Shown: positions 36,804-50,829 of the stretch, piece by piece
Numbering within the stretch: position 1 is the first letter of the stretch
Layout of the letters: each line of letters begins with the position of its first letter
Assembly (NCBI RefSeq): GCF_025118155.1
Contig: NW_026251430.1
Location: 124,001-188,000, forward strand
DNA: 64,000 nt
Direction of reading: 5' to 3'
Source of the DNA: Cokeromyces recurvatus
Lineage: Eukaryota > Mucoromycota > Mucoromycetes > Mucorales > Mucoraceae
Made by a program: the position numbers and the translations under genes
The notes under the pieces: generated by a model
Told to the model about the DNA's origin: nothing
Database searches by the model: none
The model's input: the letters and a program-made list of their open reading frames with translations, nothing else

Positions 36804-38797
36804 ATGTCTAAACTCAAAAAAATATCTAATTTAGGCTCTATACGAGCTATTGTTTTATCTACAGTTTCTTTAACCTCTAGTATTTATGGACATCCTTTAG
36901 GTGTATATACCCAAAACGAAGCTGAAAAAGTGGAAGTAGAACCAAGTATTGATTATGGTTCAGCAAAGTTTTATGAAAAATTAGTTGTTATTATGGCCCT
37001 TGTCCTTTTAGGTGGTGTATTTGCAGGTAAAATGATAGATAATAGTGTATAAATATGTATACAAACAAGCTCAATTTTTTTCTTCTTTTTTTTATATATA
37101 TCTATAAGGTCTTACTTTGGGTTTAATGGGTTTAGATGAAACCAATTTGCAAGTACTTATTCAATCTGGTACTGATACAGAAAAGAAATATGCCAAAAAG
37201 GTGATGAAATTACTCAATCGTGGCAAGCATTGGGTCTTGGTTACTTTATTATTATCCAATGTTATTGTCAATGAAACGCTGCCTATTATTTTGGATGAAG
37301 TATTAGGTGGTGGCTGGAAAGCAATTGTTATTGCTACTGCATTAATTGTTATTTTTGGAGAGTAAGTTACATAAAAAATGGTTATTTTTTTTTTTAGCTT
37401 TATGTTCTTATCAATTTTATAAAAATTAGAGTTATTCCACAATGTACATAAAATACAATAAGAAAAGAAATAGAAAAACAAAACTTTAATTTTATTTTTT
37501 ATTTTTTTAAAAAAATAGCTATTTGCGTACGTTATGGTTTAGCCATTGGTGCTAGAACTTCTAAGTAAAAGCAACATTACTTGGAAAACTTGATAGATTT
37601 TACTTAATATTCTCTATTTATTAGAATGGTTCTTGGATTGATGTATATTATGTATCCTATTGCTTATCCTACTGCTTTACTTTTAGACTATTTCTTGGGC
37701 GAATCACATGGCACCATTTATAAAAAAGCAGGTAAAAAAAAATACTTAAAAAAAAGAAAAGCCCGGGAAAAACTAAAGAAAATAAAATAGGTCTTAAATC
37801 ACTTGTTTCACTTCATCAATCTGTTAACCCTTCAGACGTGGATGCACTTACAGAAGATGAAGTTACTATTATTGGTGCTGTTCTTGATTTAAGATCAAAG
37901 CCAGTATCACAAATTATGACACCTATTGCTGATGTATTTACTCTTTCAACAGAAGATATTTTAAATGAAGAACTGGTAGATAAGGTAAATTAGTGTATAA
38001 TAAAACTTGCGTGTATGTTACTCATATATTCATATATGATGTTATAGATCCTTATAGCCGGCTATTCACGTATTCCTGTTCATTTACCCGGAGATAACTT
38101 AAATTTTGTTGGTATGCTTCTTACAAAAAGATTAATTACTTATGATCCTGAAGATGCTCTTCCTGTTAAAAATCTTCATATCAGTACTTTACCCGAAACT
38201 GGACCTGACACTAGTTGTCTCGATATTTTAAACTTTTTCCAAGAAGGCAAAAGTAAGTCTTAATATGTCTATATTTATATATTTATATAATAACAGCTAT
38301 AATTTTTTAGGCCATATGGCTTTGATTTCGGACGATCCTGGATCTCATGCTGGCGCTTTAGGTGTAATTACACTTGAAGATGTTATTGAGGAACTAATTG
38401 GTGAAGAAATCATTGATGAAACTGATGTTTATGTAGATGGTAAATTATTAAAATACATATTTTTAAATACAGAAGGTTAATCCTTCATATACATATATAC
38501 ATATATATATATATAGTGCATAATAAGATTAGAGTTGTTCGTCGTCAAGTACCTAATAGAAGGAATAGTAGATTAGCTCGTTTATTAACGGCTCATAAGC
38601 GTCAAAATCAAAAGAAACCTCCTAGTCGTGAAAATTCTACTGGCTCTTTGAACAAAAAGATCATTGAACCTTCTGTAAAACCCGTTTATGGTTCAATTCA
38701 AGAATCTACTACTTTATCAACCTCACCTGAACACCACGCACCTAATACACTTTTTAATAATAATGAAAATCAGCCCCTTTTAAACCACAAAGATTAA
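36804..38797 (+). CDS. MAM3: Mam3/CNNM-type membrane protein (DUF21 and CBS pair)
   Basis: Nine exons (36804-37026, 37109-37361, 37430-37443, 37519-37564, 37625-37731, 37791-37984, 38048-38252, 38311-38439, 38517-38797) give 483 residues. An N-terminal signal-like helix is followed by the CNNM/DUF21 membrane domain ([58 protein letters not shown]), then two CBS motifs ([39 protein letters not shown]) and a basic, disordered tail. Family members affect Mg/Mn/Co homeostasis at vacuole or plasma membrane. Exon 3 is 14 nt and encodes IPQ of the conserved EVIPQ motif, which supports it. Confidence 0.94.
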
Positions 38798-38980
38798 TTG
38801 TTTATAACAATAAAAAGTAACAGAGTATATTCATATTTTTTTGCCCAAAAAAAAAAGAAAAAGAAAATGTGACTTGTTTTTTGAATGTTGCTGTGTTTTG
38901 AAATAGAAAAAAAAATCCTTTTTATGTGTGTCATGTAAGAAACCAATTTCACTATTCTTTTTTCACAATTTTAAAATAAA

Positions 38981-40728
<1,748 letters not shown>

Positions 40729-40800
40729 AAAAAGAATAATAATAAAATGAATGTTAAATAAAAGTGTGATATTATATAAATAGAGCCGAAGTAGATAGAT

Positions 40801-40864
40801 GTATGTATGTATGTATGTATGTATGTATGTATGTATGTATGTATGTATGTATGTATGTATGTAT
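40801..40864. repeat. (GTAT)n microsatellite, 16 units
   Basis: Perfect GTAT tandem repeat between the convergent RVB2 and Kre9-like genes, ending 12 bp from the latter's stop, so probably in its 3' UTR. It creates a spurious Met-Tyr-Val-Cys open frame on plus. Confidence 0.97.
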
Positions 40865-40875
40865 ATGACTGTCTT

Positions 40876-41456
40876 TTATTGTAGTAAATATAAAAAGCTA
40901 TTAGTTGCTAAGATAGAAATAAGTAAAACTGAAAAAGAAAGGTTATTTTTTTTAGTATTATTTGAAACTATAACAGAATCTACGATATTATTTTCTGTTA
41001 TTGGTGGGATAGCAGAGTCCACAGAATTAGTATCAGTTATTGTACTGATTTCCTTTTGGTTACTATTCTTGCTATCTATATCATTATTTACTAATTTACC
41101 AATTCCCCAAGGAATTTTCGCGCCTATATATAAATATTTATAAGAAACTGCAATAAATATACATACGTCTTTTTCTGTCTTTCTATACTATACCGTCGGG
41201 TTGAGTTGATTTTTGAGGTCTAAATAACTTTCCATCTTGTCCAGTAATAGCAAAACGCGTAGTCCACGCATCTTGTCCTTTTCCTAATAAAAACAATAAT
41301 AATAAGTAGCTTCCTCTATACTGTTATATATATGTAAGTATTGTATACTACCATTTGAAAACTTAAAGAAATAGATAGCAGCATGAGGTTCAACTTCAGG
41401 CACCGTCCAATTAAAAGATTTAATTTTTGTACCATCCAAATTCTACATAATAGATA

Positions 41457-41518
<62 letters not shown>

Positions 41519-41912
41519 GACTAACGGTCTATTCATTACCTTTGCGACGTTTATCAAAAATTTTTGATTCATATTATCACCTGTCATAAAGTCTAAACTT
41601 GTATATTAAATAGACTGTATATTTGATATATCAACATTTCTACTTTTTTTTTTTTTCTTTTACCAATTCTAAAATCTTTCCAGGCTTTTGCAATAGAAGG
41701 AGAATGCTTGTCATTTACTAGGTTTATGAAATAAATATTAAGTATTTTTTTTTTTTTTTACTATTGTATTATTATTCATTTTTACCCCAAGTAATCTCAT
41801 ATGAATTGCCTGATTTCCAAACTGTTCCTGGCTCTGGATAACTTGGGGCCATATTTGCAAAGACATAGGAACAAAAAAATAGTACTAGTAAAGTTATTTG
41901 GTTTAAAAACAT
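40876..41912 (-). CDS. Kre9/Knh1-like GPI-anchored cell-wall protein
   Basis: Six minus-strand exons (41912-41786, 41717-41664, 41592-41540, 41442-41352, 41283-41194, 41123-40876) join to 220 residues. An N-terminal signal peptide (MFLNQITLLVLFFCSYVFA) is followed by a Kre9/Knh1-type N-terminal domain: YPEPGTVWKSGNSYEITW, then MTGDNMNQKFLINVAKNLDG and FNWTVPEVEPHAAIYFFKF. An Asn/Thr/Ser-rich stalk and a C-terminal hydrophobic tail (LSFSVLLISILATNSFLYLL) indicate GPI anchoring. Related fungal proteins act in beta-glucan assembly or are wall structural proteins. Intron 3 is 97 nt, of which 58 nt are one homopolymer. Confidence 0.85.
41459..41516. repeat. Intronic homopolymer, 58 nt
   Basis: Uninterrupted T on the plus strand (A on the coding strand) inside the Kre9-like gene's third intron. 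It is the longest homopolymer seen in the window. Confidence 0.97.
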
Positions 41913-42077
41913 TTTTAAATATGATCAAGTAGAAAGAGAATAGATACATAAACGTAATAATTATAAATATTTATTATACATAATACACATACACATTCTT
42001 TTTCTGCCTGCAAAATAAGATAATAATTCAGTCAATTTTAAAATTTTTTCTTTTTTTTTTTTTTCTATACATGGCGA

Positions 42078-43052
42078 TTATTTAGTAAGCTCTAAATTTT
42101 CGACTTGAATAGAAGAATTAGGATATAAGACGGAATTGAGAAATTTTGATGTAACTGATGTATTAAAGAGCTTAAGTTTATATAATTGAGTTCTTTGGGG
42201 AATATTTTTAAAGAATGCAGTTAAACTCTCATCTGTAACTTGACGTCCTACTAATTCAATCTGCCTTAATTTTGAGCAAGCAGTATATTTGTGTGGTATC
42301 AATAATTTTGCTAACACTTCACCTAATTCTTCTGTAAAGAGTGCTTTACAGTTTTCAATCGCAAGTAACTGTAAATTAGGATGAAGCTGACAAAATAATA
42401 ACAACTCGTCTGGTTTAATGGCATCCATCTGAATCAATCGTATCGATTTTAGTTTATCTTTTGGTAAAGTCATAAATGCTGATGACAAAAGAGGTGTAGT
42501 TTTAAGTACTACATGTTGTAATTCTCGAAGTCTAGAAAAATCACAATCCAACATAAATGGGAATGATTCAAGTCCACCCATAGATAATGTATGTAATTTA
42601 GTATTGTATTTTGCTATATCTTGTATTGTTTCTGTTTTCAATGTTGTTGGATGTCCTAAAGTCATTTTGACGATGTTTGGACAACAACGAATAAGACGAT
42701 GAGCTCTCATATCAATACCATATTTATTTACTGGTGTTAGGTCAATAGATCGAACAAATAAGCCATATGGTAAAATAGTATTTATCGAAGTAATCGTTTT
42801 TACAAAGCCAACGAATGTAAGATAGTTCTTAATACAATAGTGTCTGGTAATACAAAGAAAGAATTAGAAATTGATGAAGTTTTTTTTTTTTTTTCCGAAT
42901 AGCAGAATATACCTGTATAATACTCGACAAACAAAATAAGCCCAAGACTTATTCACAGTAAGAGCAACTAGGGCAAACTTATTATCGCCAGAGCTGCTAA
43001 TAGCATAATGGCAGATTACTTGTTGTAAATCGAGTGGTAATTCACTTACCAT
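42078..43052 (-). CDS. F-box-like/LRR protein
   Basis: Two minus-strand exons (43052-42913 and 42843-42078) join to 301 residues. The N-terminus MVSELPLDLQQVICHYA, with later VNKSWAYFVCRVLYR, looks like a divergent F-box. The rest reads as leucine-rich repeats (HTLSMGGLESFPF, KLKSIRLIQMDAIKPDELLLF, LRQIELVGRQVTDESL, LYKLKLFNTSVTSKFL). Such proteins are SCF ubiquitin-ligase substrate adaptors; Mucoromycota carry many. Partner and substrate unknown. Start chosen as the ATG immediately before the F-box-like segment. Confidence 0.7.
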
Positions 43053-44049
43053 TTTAAAAAAAACATTTATACGCTTGTAAACATGTGTATTTTTTTTTAG
43101 AAAAAAAAAAGATCTTTTTTCTCGGAGAATCAAATGTTTTCATGCTAGTTTATCTATTTCGATACCTAAATTTCCAAGTATCTTGTAAGTTTAAGGAAAA
43201 GGTTATAAGCATCAGCCTCATTGCCAAGTATAAGGACGCTGTTGTCAATAAAATGATGACTTTATCACTTATTTACTCCTCCTCCTCCCCCTCAATCATC
43301 ATAGCATAGCTCATTGCTATATTGACAAAATAAATTCCCAACTCTGTTGTGGCATAATTTATGCTGTCTTTGATTAAATTCATAAAAGATATTAGCCTTA
43401 TCCTATTAACCCATCCATAAAATAGTGTATATTGTTTCAAAGAATTTTGTTACACGAGAATGATGTATTTAAACTGCTGCAAATACTATTTATTGCATTA
43501 AGAAAATAAAGCAAAAATAAGGATTCAGAGAAGGTAATTTTACGGCTGAATAATATAGAAGAAGTATGCTAAAGTAATTGTTATATTTACAAAGATAGAA
43601 TACTCGACCTTATCTATTATCTTTTTCTATCTTATAGGAAACACAACACATTTTCAACTTGAAGGTTGATTACTACAGTTTTATATGCGGTGTTCGTCTT
43701 TATCTATTAACCATCAAAGCATATCAGCTTGACTTTTTTCTGTTCTCCTTTCGTCATTGGCTATTAATACATGTTCTATCTTGGTGAATGATATTTACGA
43801 TACCATAGAATAATTGACATTTAACAAAGTATTATTCGTATTGAGACATATCGATCGAGAAGTAGTACCTTTAGTACTTCCAAATTACATTATACTCATA
43901 CTGCTCTATCCTAATATATATCGCCAATGAAGTCAGTTGCCTTAAATATTTATTATACTAGATGTACCAGCCATTGAGTAGTACTCATCAACATCGTAAG
44001 TTTATATAATGGTCTAACTTAGTTAATTTGCACACATTAATTAAAGTCA

Positions 44050-44099
<50 letters not shown>

Positions 44100-44651
44100 A
44101 TCTTTGCTTCGAGTCGGATACCTTTATCTTGCGTGCTTGTATAATTTATCATACTAGATGTAGCACAACGATATTTTGTTATAAGGGAAAAAATATTGCA
44201 TGATAATGGCACATAGTAGTAACAATGAAGAAATATAACTACTAAGAATTTCATTAATAGAAATGATCAATTCATTATCTTTTATGTTTAAAAAAAAAAT
44301 CATTCCAGTAGTATAATAGAAGAGATACATAATAGTTGAAGGTACCATTTTACAAGTAATTCTCGGAGTTGATATGATATTAACAATAATCCTTAACATG
44401 AATGTCCCTTATTTTAGTGCAATAAATATTTGGCACTTACTTGATTAGGTACAGATAAGTGAGTTATTTCTTGTTGACTTTTAAAAGTTCTTCCGAGCTT
44501 CATCCTCGATGTAAGCATTGTCTGATTGGCTTAAAAAAACGTCATATAAAGGGAAAAAAAAAGGGGGGGAATAGAAGGATGCATTTAATATAAAAGGATA
44601 AAGGTAACTTCAGATCCAACAAGATATCACTATCAAACTTACATATACCAA
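43053..44651. other. Intergenic, AT-rich
   Basis: About 1.6 kb without a recognised gene. Includes a T/A foldback of homopolymers at 44051-44098 and a G-run near 44562. A TACTAGATGTA motif appears at about 43957 and 44151. No tRNA or splice-supported coding exon seen. Confidence 0.5.
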
Positions 44652-44870
44652 ATGCTTACCGCTTCTTTTCGTGCTGCCTCTGTTATTCTTGTTCCTGTCA
44701 CGTCATTAGCTGTTTATGCCACTTATGTTCGTTCAAATGCCAAACCTACTCAAGCGCATATTGAATACATGAAAAATACTGGTGTTAGCCAAACTGATTA
44801 TATCAAATGGATAAAACTAAATAATGGTCTTGGTCTTATTGATGTTGGTCGAAGCGGTGGAGGTCTTTAA
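44652..44870 (+). CDS. Small single-pass membrane protein, unknown
   Basis: An intronless 72-residue frame starting MLTASFRAASVILVPVTSLA and ending DVGRSGGGL. Codons favour CTT, GTT, TCT and GGT, like the highly expressed genes nearby (MAM33, RVB2), which argues it is real. Residues 4-25 form a hydrophobic helix with a basic N-terminal Arg, followed by a polar tail with Lys/Tyr/Trp residues. The layout recalls small mitochondrial inner-membrane subunits, but I do not recognise the family. A TATAAA-like stretch and purine-rich leader lie upstream. Confidence 0.6.
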   Translation: MLTASFRAASVILVPVTSLAVYATYVRSNAKPTQAHIEYMKNTGVSQTDYIKWIKLNNGLGLIDVGRSGGGL

Positions 44871-45138
44871 ACAACTTGACTACTTTTTTACGGCTGGTCC
44901 GTTATTTAATGTTATTAAAAGTATTATATAAATAACATTATAAATTCATCATAATAAAGTACTTTATGTAATTAATATAATCTAAAAGTTATAGTTAAAA
45001 ATAAAATAAGAGCTTTACTATTTTAATCATTGTATTTTATCTTGACTTGTCGTTTTTTTACTATGTACTCGATGTCCGGCCATTACAGTCGACGAAACTA
45101 GGTTGGGCCAGTGAAAAAAATTTGGTCATTTCCAAATT

Positions 45139-45215
45139 AAATTGGGACAAGGTTACAAAATTGGGACACCAATATGAAAATGGGACACGCATACGAAAAT
45201 GAGACGCCAATACAG
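45139..45215. repeat. Degenerate tandem repeat, about 19-20 bp x 4
   Basis: Four consecutive imperfect units with core AAAATGGGACAC(N)CAATACG: starting at about 45139, 45157, 45177 and 45196. Sits in noncoding DNA between the 72-residue gene and the inverted-repeat element. Could be a transposon end or regulatory array. Confidence 0.75.
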
Positions 45216-45289
45216 ATATAATTAAAGATTTATTAAAATAAAATAAAAAAGCCAATGGACATGTAGTGACTATGTTGCTACTGTTTTGC

Positions 45290-45560
45290 CCTAGCCAGGT
45301 CGAAAAGAGTAAGAAGAACCCTCTTCAGAGGCAAGAGGGAAAAGGATGAAAAAAAGCGTAGACAAGTTAAAGAAGACTAATATTATGCTGGTCCATAATA
45401 TACCCAGAGGTATACTTATAGGGGCGGAGCAAGGTCAAATGACTTCAAAGTGTCAACGTCAAAGTATCCCAACTTCATAAAGAAGTCTGGCTACAGAATT
45501 GTAGATGGGAGCCCTGAAAGTCCGTATACTGCAGCAAAAACACTGAGAATTGCTATTTAG
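45290..45560 (+). other. Coding-like relic, possibly transposon-derived
   Basis: Base composition is richer in GC than nearby spacer. One plus-strand frame around 45440-45559 reads ARSNDFKVSTSKYPNFIKKS and then GYRIVDGSPESPYTAAKTLR before stopping. The end resembles a helix-turn-helix as in transposases, but evidence is thin. Confidence 0.3.
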
Positions 45561-45810
45561 ACCTGAAGAACAAAATAGGAAATGTTATTATGCCCACCCT
45601 TCAATTTTTTTTTTTTTATTTATTTACTTTATTATATTTAATCTTTCCCTCCCTTCTTTCTTATTATTTGACCGAGCTCAAATTTGATTGATAGTATAAT
45701 ATTAGAATTTTATTCCTTTATATATCTTTGAATTCGCTATTAAATAAAGACTTAAGAAGATTCTAGCATAATAACATTTCCTATTTTGTTCTTCAGGTCT
45801 AAATAGCAAT
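45549..45810. mobile_element. Perfect 45-bp inverted-repeat element (MITE-like or hairpin)
   Basis: The 45 bases at 45549-45593 are the exact reverse complement of 45766-45810, with a 172-bp AT-rich spacer. Symmetry stops sharply at both ends of each arm. Total 262 bp. No clear target-site duplication is visible. It could be a non-autonomous DNA transposon, or the transcript could fold into a long hairpin. Confidence 0.8.
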
Positions 45811-46176
45811 AATAAAAATAGAAAGATACATATATCATTTCTACCATTTTTTTTCCTAAAGACTATATCATTATAATGACAGGATCAGAGAGTTATTCTG
45901 CTTGAAAGAAGTTTAGTATTAATAAAATCGCTTATTAACTACTACTACTACTACTATTACTATTACTATTATTACTACTTCTTACTCAAAGTAAATAGTG
46001 TTGTATGCTCTTCACGTCAAAAGTGGAGCATACAAGTCATTCTTATATAATAAATGCAAATATACATAAATTCTTTCACTTTCAGTACAATTTCTTTAGG
46101 AGGCGGCAATGATATGATATACTTTCATAAAATGTATTTGTTCATATCATTTTTTTTTATTTTTTATTTTTTATTT
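45811..46176. other. Intergenic, TAC-repeat-bearing
   Basis: Contains an (ACT)n/(ATT)n-like run at about 45939-45979. Downstream part is probably the 3' UTR of the C2-domain gene on the minus strand. Confidence 0.5.
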
Positions 46177-46725
46177 TTAGTTAGAAGGGAAGAATTGAAG
46201 ATAAATATGAACTTCGCCATGACTAGTTAAGCCTAACTTAGCAGGCAATTTAACCCAGGTATCAATAGGAACGCCATTGAAAGCACTTTCAAAATCGAAC
46301 TTTGCCTCACCAATAGTATCAGAACCAATAGTATCCTTATCAAAAACTTTGAGATAGAGTTTATGTTTACGTCCTTCATTTAAAGGGAATGTAAAAGTTT
46401 GATTCCAAACAGGATCGTTGGTATTACTAATAGTGGTAGTTCTTTGTTTGTAGTCATCATCAACCCATAATTCTCTATAAATAGTTTTTAATGACCTTGT
46501 TTTAACTCTCTTTCTCTCTCTCTCTGTCCGTCTCCATTTTATTGCATGATACTTACACGTAAGGATCATTTTTACCGATGAGGTCTTCACCATGAAGCTT
46601 GCGTGCTTCGACTAAAGAAAAATAAATGAATAAGAATATATAAGTTCAATGTGCTTTCTGTATAAGATTATTAAATACTAACTGATAGTAACATTAAGAG
46701 TGCCAGAAGGGTATTTAGAGAACAT
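46177..46725 (-). CDS. Small C2-domain protein
   Basis: Three minus-strand exons (46725-46683, 46611-46557, 46474-46177) give 131 residues, essentially one C2 domain. Order: GTLNVTIIEARKLHGEDLIGKNDPYVELWV, then NTNDPVWNQTFTFPL and LKVFDKDTIGSDTIGEAKF. The loop Asp residues needed for calcium binding (the D in GKNDPY, the NDP and the DKD) are present, so Ca-dependent lipid binding is plausible. Single-C2 proteins of this size occur in fungi and plants; target membrane unknown. Confidence 0.88.
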
Positions 46726-47252
46726 TATTTGATATATTGAAAGAGAAAAGAAAAATAGAAAAGAAATTTTTTTTCTTGTCTTTATTTTTATATATCTCTA
46801 AAAATAAAAAAAAGAAAAAACATAAAACAGGGTTTTGTAGTATGCATTTTTTTTTTTTTTTTTGAAGGGAGGAAATAAAAGAAAAAAAAACATACAAAAG
46901 ATCATGCTACCATTATGTATTATTCAAGTTTAAAATAGCAGCCAAGAGTATCTTATGCATTATAATAATTTTACTTGGCTTTAACTTGTAAATGTATCTT
47001 CATATCCTGATAATATATACTACTATAAAAATGAAACATCCGAAGTTAGTTGTGACCTGCCTTTGTACAACTTTATATATTCTTTAAAAGCCTAATAATA
47101 ATACATACATACATACAAGCCATTTTTAATAATATCCTTTTAACCGTTAGATGTACAAATAGATGTTCGGTTCCTATATTGTCAAAATAGAATATATAAA
47201 AAGGAGATTAAAAATGCGTTAACTGATTTCTATTTAGAAACAAGCAAGTTTT

Positions 47253-47283
<31 letters not shown>

Positions 47284-48649
47284 ACTTATTTATCCAGCTG
47301 TTGTGAGTTTGAGATTAGTGCAAAGATAATATGTAAGCACTTAATCCCATTGTTTTTACTTTCTCTTTTATATTATTTCAGATATGCATATCAATAGAAT
47401 TTATAAACAAGCTTAATATAAATAACCCCACAAAAGTAGTGGGATAAGAAGTAGTTGACTTGTATCAAATTATAAATTTGGAATAGATTTAGTGAGGTCA
47501 GCTTAAAAAAAAAGATGATTACACAAACTTCCATATTCAGAAAAGTTCTACAAGGTTTGCTCTTAAACATAGATACTTATTTTAATGCAGTCATTCAAAA
47601 TAAACAATATATTTATATATAAAGAAAATAATCGTCAAGATTAGAGATATCTATTAACTATGTAACTCATAATAATCAATAGAGTACTTAAATAAGGTAG
47701 ACTTTTGTCAGAAAGCCATTATTATTAAAACTATCCGGGGACACGCTAACCAATATAATGTAAAATCTAGAAATATAAGCAAAGACTTTTATCATGAATG
47801 CTTTGTAATGATTTTAGTAGTAATACTTTGGGATACAAAATTGGTTCCACCTATCCTTATTCTAAAATAGATACAGTAACTTCTTTTTCTAACCTGAATT
47901 GCCATTTTTTACTTCATATTCTCAAAAAAAAAAAAAAAAAAAAAAAAGGTTGTATGACCAGTTGTAAAACTAATAAACACAACAGTGAGGTTATAGGATT
48001 GAAATAGATGAATGATATAAACATAGATCGAAATTACAACTGTGATCTTATAGATAAAGCAATATTCGCTATCATGTGTGTGAATTGTAATTTTGGCAGA
48101 TCAAAAATAAATAATAGCTTTCTCGGTTGAAAATATCATAATATTTAATGGGGCTTTTCGTGAAAGATACTTCATCAGACTATAATTCTACTGAGAAAAT
48201 TTTGAAGAAGTGATATGCGATGTAGAAGTGAATACATACGACGAGTAGTTCTTTTTTTTTTTTCAAGTCATTAATATTGCTATAGGAACACCGAAAAGTT
48301 ATCGGCATTATAGATAATACCCAACAAACAATTGATAACTAAGACTATTAAAAAGAAAAGACTATTTAAATAAACAAAAAAATAGAAGGTAAATATTTAA
48401 TTAATTCATTTATAATTGCAAGAAAGAGAGATAGATGGTTTCATAATATAGCAACAATGCTATTAATAATGTAGCCGATGTCTAGAACTTTAAGTTTAAA
48501 TATCTGAGATTCAATGCAAAAATAACCGAGACGCAATTGTATTTTACTACCTTTTTTTTTTTTTATTTGCGTGGTCATTAAACTTCGTACTCTCCACTTA
48601 TTATTTTCTCGTACACAGAAAGAGAAAGAGTTCAATTTATAAAACTTAA
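46726..48649. other. Intergenic, AT-rich
   Basis: About 1.9 kb without a recognised gene. Contains (TTA)n near 47256-47283 and a poly-A run near 47922-47947. No coding exon supported. Confidence 0.5.
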
Positions 48650-50793
48650 ATGAAAGCAGCAACTCGTCGCAAAGTATCCTATGTAGTTAAATCTTGTAAT
48701 GAAGAACAAATGCACTGTCTTGGAATCAATTCTTTAGCAATCGATACATCATTTCATAACAAGACGGGTGATAATGCCGAAGGAGGTGTATTATTTTCAG
48801 CAGGAAGGGATGGTATTGTGGCAGGTTGGGATCTGAATATGAAGTTTAAAAGAGAAATTATAAATAGTGGAGAAAAATGGAAATTGGATCTTCAATCACA
48901 GGTAAATGTCTATAATTAAAAAGCTGTTTTTTTTTCTTCAAAATAGCAATAGTAATGGAAACACTAACGTGTATTTTTTTTTTATATTTTTGAATAGACC
49001 ATCACACCAAAACCAACTTGTAAAATTTTTTCACAAATGCATACAGATTGGGTGAATGATATTGTATTATGTGAAAATGGGACATGTGGTAATAATATTA
49101 CAAAATGAAAGTGTCAGTTTAGCTTTTTATATTAAATTTGTTTATCATAGTTGTTTCTGCGTCATCTGATAGAACAATTAAATTATGGAAACCATACAGC
49201 GATACGCCTAATTCGTCATATACAATTGGTTGGCATACAGATTATGCAAAGTGTTTAACTTATGCTTCGAAAGCTGGATGGGTAGCAAGTGGTGGTTTAG
49301 ATAGACATATTAATATATGGGATCTTGAAAAATCAGAAGCAGCATTAACGATTAATACAAGCCCTCTCAATCATAGTACAGATAGTTCAACTGAAAGTAA
49401 GAGTAAATAACAAAAATTATGCAGAAAATAGACAAATATATACATATATGAATATGTATGTATGTACATAACACTATATTTTTTCTTTAAAAAAAAATAA
49501 TAGCTACGTTACATAATATTTCCAGCAAATGTTCGATATATGCTTTAGCAGTAAATCCGACTGGGTCTCTTTTAGCATCAGGATCACCTGAGAAAGTAGT
49601 AAGATTATGGGATCCTAAGTCAGGCAAACGAATTAGTAAATTGACAGGTCATACAGATAATATTCGTGCGTTATTAATTAGTGATGATGGACAATTTGTA
49701 AGTACTAAGGATGCTTATTACTTGAAGACTTTTTTCTAAGTCGATATAAATTAGATTTTATCTGGCTCTTCTGATTCAACTATTAAATTATGGTCTGTAA
49801 AAGCACAACGCTGCTTAACTACTTATGAAACACACCCAGATTCTGTTTGGTCGCTTTATTCAGATCATCCCGATTTAAAGACTTTCTATTCAGGATCAAG
49901 AGATGGTTTAGTGACCAAGACAGAAATTACGGGTCAGGCAGTGTCTGAAAGTGATAGCGAATGTATTGGACTGTTCAGGGAGGATGCAGGTGTTGTGAAA
50001 GTAAGATTTATACAGTATTATATTATTATATTGGATATTGATTCTTTTATATTATATTGTATATATATGTATATATTAGATTGTTGCACTTGCAGACACT
50101 TATATATGGACAGCTACATCAAGCTCTAGCATAAATAGATGGGTAAAATATGAATATATATATCTATATATAATAATGTATTACTTTTCAATTTAACCTA
50201 AATATCCTCTTATAAATACATCTCTTATTAGTTATCTGTGCCTTCAATTGAGTCTCGTCAAGTGTTACCTCGATCAGAATTTAATCCAGAGATCCCTAGT
50301 ACTGCACTTGCCAAGTTACCTCCTTCTAAATCATCCTATTTATCTCCACTTCCTGATTCTTTTGTTCCAAGTGATCAACTTACTATGTATGCTGGTTCCG
50401 TTTTATCAATTCCAATTAGTTGCCAAGATGAAGAGTTAGATAATGAGGAATCACTGATTCCGTTAAGAACTAAACCAGACTATGTTATTCGAGGTAAACC
50501 TGGTATAATATCACATTTAATTCTTCATAATAGACGACATGTTTTAACAAAAGATACAAACGGAGAGATTGCAATGTGGGATTTAACAAAGGTAACAAGA
50601 TAAATTAAACTATATTTAAGTAAGCTTTATTAACACTATGTTAATAGTGTATTCAAATTAAACAATTTGGAAGAAGAGACATAGAGGATGTTGCACAGGA
50701 AGTAAACAGTCTAGAGTGTTTTCCTGCATGGTGCTCTGTTGATACTAAAATTGGTGTAAGCTTTGTTTTTTATTTTTTTCATTTCAAATATGC

Positions 50794-50829
<36 letters not shown>

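Noticed and set aside
40799..41143. Plus-strand open frame beginning with repeated Met-Tyr-Val-Cys
   Set aside because: Produced by the GTAT microsatellite and then antisense to the Kre9-like gene, whose exons are splice-consistent on the minus strand.
43957..44161. Repeated TACTAGATGTA motif as possible short repeat
   Set aside because: Only two short copies in AT-rich DNA; flanks do not align.
47922..47947. Homopolymer runs considered as retroposon poly-A tails
   Set aside because: A runs of this length are common across the window, inside introns too, so a tail alone is no evidence for a retroposon.
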